37,973 nt of DNA from positions 1 through 37,973 of the forward strand of contig JAASSU010000006.1 in assembly GCA_021767705.1 (NCBI GenBank). The letters are read 5' to 3'. A model generated the notes under the pieces. It saw only the letters and a program-made list of their open reading frames with translations, did no database searches and had not been told where the DNA came from. Shown in pieces: positions 1-6,429 of this stretch (position 1 is the stretch's first letter; each line of letters begins with the position of its first letter). The DNA comes from Bacteroidota bacterium. Its GTDB lineage: Bacteria; Bacteroidota; Bacteroidia; Bacteroidales; JAIPAH01. A program made the translations under genes and the position numbers.

Positions 1-91
1 AACAAAACCTGGTCTGGGATAAACCACTTTCCTGCCATAGTTCAATGGCCAGGTACATCTCTTCTTTGCTATACTTCTGATTTTTTCGCAT
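1..91 (-). CDS. N-terminus of an IS66-type accessory (TnpA-like helix-turn-helix) protein, truncated by the window edge
   Basis: Reverse complement of 1-91 reads MRKNQKYSKEEMYLAIELWQESGLSQTRFC, resembling Bacteroidetes IS66 orfA-type proteins. Confidence 0.5.
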   Translation of the reverse strand, partial: MRKNQKYSKEEMYLAIELWQESGLSQTRFC

Positions 92-148
92 GGCGCGAAG
101 GTAGGGCCAGGCGGTTCATCTGGCAAGACGAGGTTGGTTGAGGGGATA

Positions 149-272
149 CCAACATGCTATAAATCCAATAGCCGCCGTGGCTCTGTGGATAGGAACACAG
201 ATGAAATGAAAATTACGTACTTTTATCAAGCGACAGTGGAAGCGGCTACTGTATTTATAGCTTTCCGTTGGC
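149..272. repeat. attC-like imperfect palindrome P1 (upstream of the NTN-hydrolase ORF)
   Basis: CCAAC(149-153)-AT-GCTATAAATCCAATAGCCGC(156-175) pairs with GCGGCTACTGTATTTATAGC(242-261)-TTTCC-GTTGG(267-271); stem complementary at 18/20. Outer spacers are 2 nt on the left and 5 nt on the right. Confidence 0.75.
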
Positions 273-294
273 AACCATTTAAAAACGACACTGC

Positions 295-1098
295 ATGACA
301 TTAATAACATCTTGGATAGGAGTTGACGATAAGAAAGAAGGAAAATCAGTAGCTTCTATCTACATTGCATCTGATAGCAGATATAGTTGGGGAAATGCAG
401 GAAAATATGACTATGGAATTAAAGTGTTTGGTTCAACAAGATTTCCAGAGATTTTCGGATTTTGTGGAGATGTTTTATTTCCTTCAATTGTACTTGGACA
501 AATAATACCTCAAATAGATTCAGGATTAATACTTGACGATTCTGATAATGGAGAAACAAAAAATAAAAAAGTGTTCGAATTTATTTCTTCTTCATTAGAA
601 TCATACCCTAAGGAATTTTTAGGAGGGACTTTTACTATTTTACATGCAACAAGGATTGATAAAGAATTTAGATGTTACAAAACGTCGTACAATTCTAAAA
701 AACAATTAGAGAATGAAGAAATCACTTTGCCGAGAATTTCAACTAAAATATATAGTGGAGGTTCTGGAAAGGAGGAGTTTGATACAAATTGGTTAAAATG
801 GGAAAGTGAAAAGCATAATGACCATAGAACAAGTAGAGGTGTATATCATTGCTTGTACAAAACACTTAAAGAAATTAAAGACCCGCGAACAGGTGGATTA
901 CCTCAAATAGTTGGATTGTACCGAAATAAAAATTCAAGACTATTTGGGATTATTGAAAATGATAAAAAGTATATTTACGGTAAAGAAAGTTCCGAGGATA
1001 TAAATTCGACAAGAATTGAATGGAGAAACGAAAATTTTGAGCGAATGAATCCAGAGACATTGAAAATATTAGAGGGAGCGCAAAGGCAACCCTCATAA
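295..1098 (+). CDS. Proteasome/HslV-like NTN-hydrolase family protein (putative)
   Basis: 267-aa ORF starting MTLITSWIGVDD, so Thr2 would be exposed after Met removal. IYIASDSRYSWG resembles the proteasome beta-subunit ADSR motif; IKVFGS and GFCGDVLF are in plausible positions. Confidence 0.6.
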   Translation: MTLITSWIGVDDKKEGKSVASIYIASDSRYSWGNAGKYDYGIKVFGSTRFPEIFGFCGDVLFPSIVLGQIIPQIDSGLILDDSDNGETKNKKVFEFISSSLESYPKEFLGGTFTILHATRIDKEFRCYKTSYNSKKQLENEEITLPRISTKIYSGGSGKEEFDTNWLKWESEKHNDHRTSRGVYHCLYKTLKEIKDPRTGGLPQIVGLYRNKNSRLFGIIENDKKYIYGKESSEDINSTRIEWRNENFERMNPETLKILEGAQRQPS

Positions 1099-1103
1099 AG
1101 AAG

Positions 1104-1176
1104 CAACTCCCTGACTCTCCACAAATCGAAAGATATATGAACAAAATTTGGGGAGGTCGAGGTGTCTGGTAGTTGG
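1104..1176. repeat. attC-like imperfect palindrome P2 (immediately 3' of the NTN-hydrolase ORF)
   Basis: CAAC(1104-1107)...GACTCTCCACAAAT(1113-1126) pairs with ATTTGGGGAGGTC(1146-1158)...GTTGG(1172-1176); 12/13 after one bulge. Confidence 0.6.
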
Positions 1177-1332
1177 ATAGAAATATTTGACTACCATCAG
1201 GGTATTAAAAAGCCAACTGTGGTGTAATTAGATAGCACATCCATGACTAAATGGAAGGACCTGGGGCGGATCCAGGCGGCTTTTTGAAAATTGAAATGAT
1301 TGAAAACAAGGAAAAACGGTTGGCAATAATTA

Positions 1333-1378
1333 GGGATTAATCACAGTATGATCCGGGGGACTCTACTGTGATTATCCC
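1333..1378. repeat. Strong hairpin, 15-bp arms with one bulge
   Basis: GGGATTAATCACAGTA (1333-1348) / TACTGTGATTATCCC (1364-1378), loop TGATCCGGGGGACTC. Confidence 0.75.
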
Positions 1379-1386
1379 AGTGCTTG

Positions 1387-1453
1387 CCCCGTGGAATCTC
1401 TTCTATTCAATGGGGTTTACCCCTTGGGATCTCTTTTATTCCATCGGGGTTGA
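1387..1453. repeat. Two tandem ~33-bp hairpin-forming repeats next to the IS91-type element end
   Basis: CCCCGTGGAATCTCTTCTATTCAATGGGGTTTA (1387-1419) followed by CCCCTTGGGATCTCTTTTATTCCATCGGGGTTGA (1420-1453). Confidence 0.7.
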
Positions 1454-2440
1454 ACCAACCTAAAGGTAGCTCATCCTGGAGCTGTGTATTTTCAATATTT
1501 CTTTTTTTGTCGGTTCGGCTTTTTGAGAGCCCGTTTCAATAAGTGGAAAACGTTTATTATGGTTGTTTTTTGTTTGGGTTTAGCCATTTCTTTTTGTTTT
1601 TTCAATGTTTTGATTGCCTTATCTTGGTTTGGAGCATAGGATACCCGTCACGCAGGTGCGTGGATTTTTTTTCTGATCCGATAATTAGTCGCTCTTTTAT
1701 GCAACACTACTGCACCTTGCAGGTGGTTCTTTATTTTTTGACCAATGTCCGTAAGTGAGCAGAACACCCTGTTTGCATGTGGAGCAAATGTTAATGTCCT
1801 TACCATAGACCAGCAGGATAACATCCCGGCAAAGTAATTTACCATTCTTTTCTGGTTTTTTGGCTTTTAAGGTTTTACGAATGCTTTTCAGGCATTCTTT
1901 CTTAACCCTTGTGGACAAGAAGCCGTAATGCCTGATGCGTACAAAGCGATACGGGACAATATGGCATAAGAACCGGCGGATAAATTTTTCACCGGGGATC
2001 TCCAGGTACTTCTTTTTATCACCATCGTTCCGGTCAAGGTAGGTAAACCCTACATGAGTTGTGGTGATTTTCTTTATCCGGTAATTGCTGATGGCAATCT
2101 TGTGGGTGTACCTTCCCAGGTATTCCAACACCGTTTCAGGCCCTTTGAAAGGTTCTTTGCAGTGAACCACCCAGTTGGTGTTGTATAACTGGTCTTTTAG
2201 TTTGTACCACTGTTTTTTCTGCTTGTACAAACCGGCTTTTCCATTTAAATCCAACTGCTTGCTTTTGTAAAGTTCGTGGAGGTGGAACAGGAACTTTCCA
2301 CGGAACTTACGGGCTACATTGGGTGTGTAAAACAAAAAATCGCTGTTGCCTTTGCTTTTCTTCCACTGCTGGCGGGTATCAATGCCCCCTGCCGGGACAA
2401 TGCAATGCAAGTGTGGGTGGTACAGCAATTTTTGCGTCCA

Positions 2441-2745
2441 TGCCCCGTTACAAATTTTATATCTTTACTCTATGAATAATTGGTACTATATCTATGTTTT
2501 AATTTCACACAAGGACAAACAACTATACACTGGTTATACGTCCAATCTTCAGAATAGAATTAGAATGCACCAAACTGGAAAAGTACCAGCTACAAAACCC
2601 CGTTTACCTGTAGAGTTGATATATTCAGAAGCATCTCTGAATAAGGACGATGCTATAGCCAGGGAGAAATACCTAAAATCTGGGATGGGGAAACGCTATT
2701 TAAAAAACAGGTTAAAAAATTATTTGCAGGATTTGTAACGGGGCA
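2441..2745 (+). mobile_element. 305-bp GIY-YIG mini-element bounded by perfect 15-bp terminal inverted repeats
   Basis: TGCCCCGTTACAAAT (2441-2455) ... ATTTGTAACGGGGCA (2731-2745). It sits inside the transposase ORF, and excision of exactly 305 bp restores the frame. Confidence 0.85.
2472..2738 (+). CDS. GIY-YIG nuclease family protein (UvrC-N/UPF0213-like)
   Basis: 88 aa, MNNWYYIYVLISHKDKQLYTGYTSNLQNRIRMHQTGKVPATKPRLPVELIYSE...AIAREKYLKSGMGKRYLKNRLKNYLQDL; YIYVL...YTGYT is the GIY-YIG core. The stop codon lies in the right TIR. Confidence 0.92.
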   Translation: MNNWYYIYVLISHKDKQLYTGYTSNLQNRIRMHQTGKVPATKPRLPVELIYSEASLNKDDAIAREKYLKSGMGKRYLKNRLKNYLQDL

Positions 2746-3176
2746 GGTGTGCAAAATAGCGATCATCCCGGTTTTGGCCATCATGCTTTGCCTGGGGTCA
2801 TGAGCAAACTCATCAATCGTTTGCCATGCCGCTTTAAAAAGCAGGTTGTAGAGCAGTTTTTGATTACGGATAAACAACACTCTTAGTTCAGATGGCACTG
2901 TAAAAACGACATGAAAATACTTTACGGGAAGCAAGTCATATTCCCGTTCAAGTATCCACTTTTCTTTATTGATGCCCTGGCATGTAGGACAATGCCGGTT
3001 CCCACAGGAGTTGTAGTGCTTTTTGGTTTCACCGCAATGGGTACATACCTTCCAATGCCCGCCCATTTGTTTAGTCCTGCATTTTTGGATGCTATCCACC
3101 ACCCCAAGCTGATAGCTGCTCAACCGGTGGTTTTGCTGATATGCGGGCATGAACCTTTCCAGCACATCAGCAATGC

Positions 3177-4073
3177 TCAGGCCTCCCATTTGTCGATGGG
3201 GCTAAAGGCATGTTCGAGGGGCACCTGGCTGATGTGTAGGTATATCATGGTGGTCAGTACCGAAGAGTGCCCCATGAGGTATTGCAGGGTTTTGATGTTC
3301 ATGCCGTGCTCTATGCAATGGGTGGCAAAGCTGTGCCGTAAAATATGCATATTGACTTCTTTGCGTATCCCGGCCTTTTTCACCGCCGCGGCCAAAGCGT
3401 GCCGGAGGCCTTCGCTGCTCATAGGCTGGCTTTTGTAGCACCCGTTGAAAAGGTAGGTTTTTGGGCGGCAGGTGGTGTAATACTCGCGCAACTCCTGTAG
3501 CACCTTTGGGGATAAAACCGTGTGGCGGTCCTTATTGCCTTTGCTTTTTAAGATGCGTATCCTGCACTGGCCATCTTTGGTGTCAATATCCTCAGGGGTA
3601 AGCCTGATGAGTTCGCCCCTGCGCAGCCCGGAAGAATACATCAACCGGAACATCACCCGGTGCTTTTGGTTGCTGCAGGCGTTGAACAGGTCGCTAAGCT
3701 CTTCGCGGCTGAGGATTTGGGGCAGTGATTTTTCTTCCTTGGGGTAAGGGATGGCCATGGCTGTTCCTTCATCGCCAAGCACATGCTGGTAGTACCACCG
3801 GATACCGGCCACATAGATTTTGATGGTCCGCCAGTTGCGCTCTTTTTCGGTTTTTAAATCATGAAGGAAATCAATGATTTGATCCACATCGAGGTTTTCA
3901 GGTAACTCATTTAAAAAGTTCATCAATCCTTCGATGCTCCGGATGTAGTTTTTGACCGTCTGTTCGGTCCGGTTGGCCACCCTTAGTTGCTGCTTAAAAT
4001 TTTTTAGCACGCTTTTTCCATGTTCAGATGAAGAAAACCTTGTATCTTCATGCTGGATTTTTTGGTCTTTCAT
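3177..4073 (-). CDS. Tyrosine recombinase/integrase (XerD-like) of the IS91-type element
   Basis: 298 aa with SAM-like N-terminus, YSSGLRRGEL, HILRHSFATH and LMGHSSVLTTMIYLH catalytic motifs. The stop overlaps the transposase start (AAATGGGAGGCCTGA). Confidence 0.93.
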   Translation of the reverse strand: MKDQKIQHEDTRFSSSEHGKSVLKNFKQQLRVANRTEQTVKNYIRSIEGLMNFLNELPENLDVDQIIDFLHDLKTEKERNWRTIKIYVAGIRWYYQHVLGDEGTAMAIPYPKEEKSLPQILSREELSDLFNACSNQKHRVMFRLMYSSGLRRGELIRLTPEDIDTKDGQCRIRILKSKGNKDRHTVLSPKVLQELREYYTTCRPKTYLFNGCYKSQPMSSEGLRHALAAAVKKAGIRKEVNMHILRHSFATHCIEHGMNIKTLQYLMGHSSVLTTMIYLHISQVPLEHAFSPIDKWEA

Positions 4074-4074
4074 A

Positions 4075-4107
4075 CGTATAAGTTTTGGTTAAATAATTTC
4101 TTATACG
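4075..4107. repeat. Inverted repeat flanking a TGGTTAAA core immediately upstream of the recombinase start
   Basis: CGTATAAG (4075-4082) / CTTATACG (4100-4107), 17-nt spacer containing TTTTGGTTAAA. Confidence 0.65.
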
Positions 4108-4142
4108 AACAGACTGGCTTAAAGCTACCTTTAGGTTGAGTT

Positions 4143-4273
4143 CAACACGCGGTCATAAAACATTGGGGGTGAATTGGTTATTTGAGCTTCGGTTCTCGTA
4201 TCAAAGTCTGTTGTACCTTGATAGTGAAGTAGCTCCGTCCTCCCCAACGTTTCATACCGCCAAACCGTTGGCG
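4143..4273. repeat. attC-like imperfect palindrome P3 (upstream of KilA-N ORF), abutted by the IS91-type element end
   Basis: CAAC(4143-4146)-AC-GCGGTCATAAAACATTGGGGG pairs with TCCCCAACGTTTCATACCGCC(4241-4261)-AAACC-GTTGGCG(4267-4273). Confidence 0.65.
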
Positions 4274-4308
4274 TTCATTGTAAGAGACACAGAAACATTT
4301 TCAGAATA

Positions 4309-4339
4309 TTAAGAATTTTGTTACTTTTAAAATTCTTAA
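4309..4339. promoter_or_regulatory. Perfect 11-bp inverted repeat, possible operator overlapping a promoter -7 region
   Basis: TTAAGAATTTT-GTTACTTTT-AAAATTCTTAA, 13 bp upstream of the KilA-N ORF start; the spacer contains a TAnnTTT-like box. Confidence 0.5.
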
Positions 4340-4351
4340 AATGGATATGAA

Positions 4352-5233
4352 ATGAGTAAAACAAAGTTAAATGTAAATGAGTTAGAAATTGTTCTTTACA
4401 AACAAAATGAAGAAGAATATATCTCATTGACTGACATGGCTAAATTCAGAGATTCTGAAAGAACAAATTACATCATTCAGAACTGGATGCGGACACGAAA
4501 CACAATTGAATTCTTAGGACTCTGGGAACAATTAAGGAATCCAAATTTTAAAAGCATCGAATTCGATGCCTTTAGAAATGAATCAGGATCCAACAGTTTT
4601 ACGCTTACTCCAAAAAAATGGATTGAAGCAACAAATTCAATAGGGATAATTTCAAAATCTGGCAGATATGGCGGGACTTATGCGCATAAAGACATTGCCT
4701 TTGAATTTGCATCATGGATAAGCCCGACATTCAAACTTTATTTGATTACTGAATATCAAAGACTGAAGGAAATTGAAACAAATCAATATAATCTTGAATG
4801 GAATGTTAAAAGGATTTTGAGCAAAACAAATTACCATATTCATACAGATGCAGTTAAAAACTTTATTATTCCGGATAAGAACTATGAAAAAGACAAAGAA
4901 TGGATAGCATACGCAGAAGAAGCTGATTTGTTAAATGTTGCTCTTTTTAACTGTACTGCAAAAGATTGGAGAGAAGTAAATCCAGATTTAGCAAAAAAAT
5001 CTCTGAACATAAGAGATATTGCCAGTATAAACGAACTTGCAATTTTATCGAATCTTGAAACTTTAAATGCTCAAATGATTAAAGAAAAAATAAATAAGAC
5101 TGATAGGTTCATAAAATTGAGAGAAATAGCAAGATATCAATTGACAGTATTGAACGAGAAGGATTTTATGAAAGCATTGAAGAAACTGAATGACAATATT
5201 TACATCGAAAAAATGAAAAGGCTTGAAGAATAA
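4352..5233 (+). CDS. KilA-N domain-containing protein
   Basis: 293 aa: EYISLTDMAKFRDSERTNYIIQNWMRTRNTIEFLGLWEQLRNPNF...FTLTPKKWIEATNSIGIISKSGRYGGTYAHKDIAFEFASWISPTFKLYLITEYQRLK. Confidence 0.92.
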   Translation: MSKTKLNVNELEIVLYKQNEEEYISLTDMAKFRDSERTNYIIQNWMRTRNTIEFLGLWEQLRNPNFKSIEFDAFRNESGSNSFTLTPKKWIEATNSIGIISKSGRYGGTYAHKDIAFEFASWISPTFKLYLITEYQRLKEIETNQYNLEWNVKRILSKTNYHIHTDAVKNFIIPDKNYEKDKEWIAYAEEADLLNVALFNCTAKDWREVNPDLAKKSLNIRDIASINELAILSNLETLNAQMIKEKINKTDRFIKLREIARYQLTVLNEKDFMKALKKLNDNIYIEKMKRLEE

Positions 5234-5242
5234 ACAACGAAA

Positions 5243-5376
5243 CGCCAACAAATGGTCAAACTGCATGCGGGGTGATGAATAAAATTGGAACTTTCGAACT
5301 TTTAATTAACTTTGGTAACGGTTGATACTGAAGTGCTTCGAAAACCCGCACGACAGTTTGCCATAGAACGTTGGCG
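5243..5376. repeat. attC-like imperfect palindrome P4 (between KilA-N and PIN ORFs)
   Basis: CGCCAAC(5243-5249)-AA-ATGGTCAAACTGCATGCGGG pairs with CCCGCACGACAGTTTGCCAT(5345-5364)-AGAAC-GTTGGCG(5370-5376). Single-base and short bulges; 2-nt versus 5-nt outer spacers as in P1. Confidence 0.8.
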
Positions 5377-5400
5377 GTAATTAAAAAATAGAAAACACCA

Positions 5401-6294
5401 TTGATATATCTTGCTCTCGATACGAATATTTGGCTCTATTTAGCAAATGGACTAGATCCTGTTTCAAATAAGGATCATGGAAACCTTCATTTCGAATTAC
5501 TTGACAAATTGCGAGATTTTGTCAATCGTCATGAAATGACAATCCTCATAAACGAGGTGATTATAAAGGAATGGGAAAGAAATAAAGAACATACCAAACA
5601 TCGAATAGATAAGCTTAAACGGAAAGCAGACAATCCCAAGCAAGCTTTCTCCGAAATAAAAAGATATGTAAATAGCAATGTTATCGATATCGAAAAAGAA
5701 TACATCGAAGGGCTTAAGAAGGACATTGAATTAAATGAACAGCATATAACTAACGTTGAGAAGTTCTTAATAGAGGAGTGCCATCCAGTGCCAATTTCAG
5801 ATGAGCTAAAACTTAAAATTTTCAACCTATCAATTTCAGGTAAAGCACCTTTCCACAACAAAAAGAATAACATCGCAGACGCATCCATTTTATTATCTGT
5901 CGTGAATTATCTCGATGGGCTTTCAATTATCGAAGATAATCAGGTAATTTTCGTTTCAAATAATACTGAGGATTTTACAGACGGTAAGAATAAGGATGGG
6001 TTCCATCCTGATATCCAAAAAGAACTAAAAAATAGGGATATTAAATACCAGAGAGTGCTCCCATCCGCTTTAGAACTGAGCGAAACGATTCTTGCACAAA
6101 TAGAAGAGTTTAGAAAACATGAGGCATGGTTAGAATCAGTATCGTTTGGCTGTATCTCTGAACTATGCGTCCATTCGGAAAATTTCACTCCTTGGGGATA
6201 TTTAGATAAAGAACTAGAAGTAAAATACGAGTCAGAGGAAACTATTGACCCAAATCAATTAGACTTAAATGGGGTATCCGATCAACGCCCGTAG
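5401..6294 (+). CDS. PIN-domain (DUF4935-like) protein
   Basis: 297 aa, TTG start; LALDTNIWLYL, LINEVIIKEWERN, NNIADASILLSVV and IFVSNNTEDF are acidic-residue-containing PIN-like motifs. Confidence 0.75.
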   Translation: MIYLALDTNIWLYLANGLDPVSNKDHGNLHFELLDKLRDFVNRHEMTILINEVIIKEWERNKEHTKHRIDKLKRKADNPKQAFSEIKRYVNSNVIDIEKEYIEGLKKDIELNEQHITNVEKFLIEECHPVPISDELKLKIFNLSISGKAPFHNKKNNIADASILLSVVNYLDGLSIIEDNQVIFVSNNTEDFTDGKNKDGFHPDIQKELKNRDIKYQRVLPSALELSETILAQIEEFRKHEAWLESVSFGCISELCVHSENFTPWGYLDKELEVKYESEETIDPNQLDLNGVSDQRP

Positions 6295-6414
6295 TTTAAT
6301 TTGTAAAATAGTAAAAACCTCATGTCTAGATAGTTATAGAAACGATTAAGATTATTAACTTATTGACATGCATAGTTTTATCTTTTAACGGGAGAAGATG
6401 AGATACCCCATTTA
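6266..6414. repeat. Long imperfect palindrome P5 spanning the PIN ORF 3' end and the following intergenic region
   Basis: TAAATGGGGTATC (6266-6278) / GATACCCCATTTA (6402-6414) perfect 13 bp; then GATC..CCCGT / ACGGG..GATGA; inner CATGTC (6321-6326) / GACATG (6365-6370). Confidence 0.75.
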
Positions 6415-6429
6415 GACTTATTTCCAAAG

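Larger units (their letters stand above)
1697..3189 (-). pseudogene. IS91-family transposase interrupted by a 305-bp insertion
   Basis: N-part (3189 to ~2746) has HWKVCTHCGETKKHYNSCGNRHCPTCQ Zn finger and FHVVFTVPSELR. C-part (~2440 to 1697) has HPHLHCIVPAGG (HUH) and YLGRYTHKIAISNYRI. Removing 305 bp leaves 1188 nt, an intact 395-aa frame through AILHTWTQKLLYHPHLHC. Confidence 0.9.
1449..4146 (-). mobile_element. IS91-type element with an upstream, translationally overlapping tyrosine recombinase
   Basis: Terminal inverted repeats GTTGAACCAACCTAAAGGTAGCT (1449-1471) and AGCTACCTTTAGGTTGAGTTCAAC (4123-4146), identical apart from a 1-nt indel. They enclose a tyrosine recombinase and an IS91 transposase, both on the minus strand. 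Confidence 0.75.

Noticed and set aside
1212-1326. Possible extra attC-like site: GCCAAC (~1212) and GTTGGCA (~1319) in the ORF-less stretch left of the IS91-type element
   Set aside because: The boxes are present but the internal flanks are not complementary (TGTGGTGTAATTAG versus CGTTTTTCC), so there is no supporting stem.
2911-3438. ORFs antisense to the transposase/recombinase (2911-3438 +, 3520-3747 +, 2922-3107 -, 3202-3441 -)
   Set aside because: Out-of-frame shadows of clear coding genes, with no recognisable domains.
3177-4073. The element-encoded tyrosine recombinase as an integron integrase driving the cassette array
   Set aside because: It is XerD-like, I saw no IntI-specific insertion, and it is embedded in and overlaps the IS91 transposase gene; there is no adjacent attI-like site.
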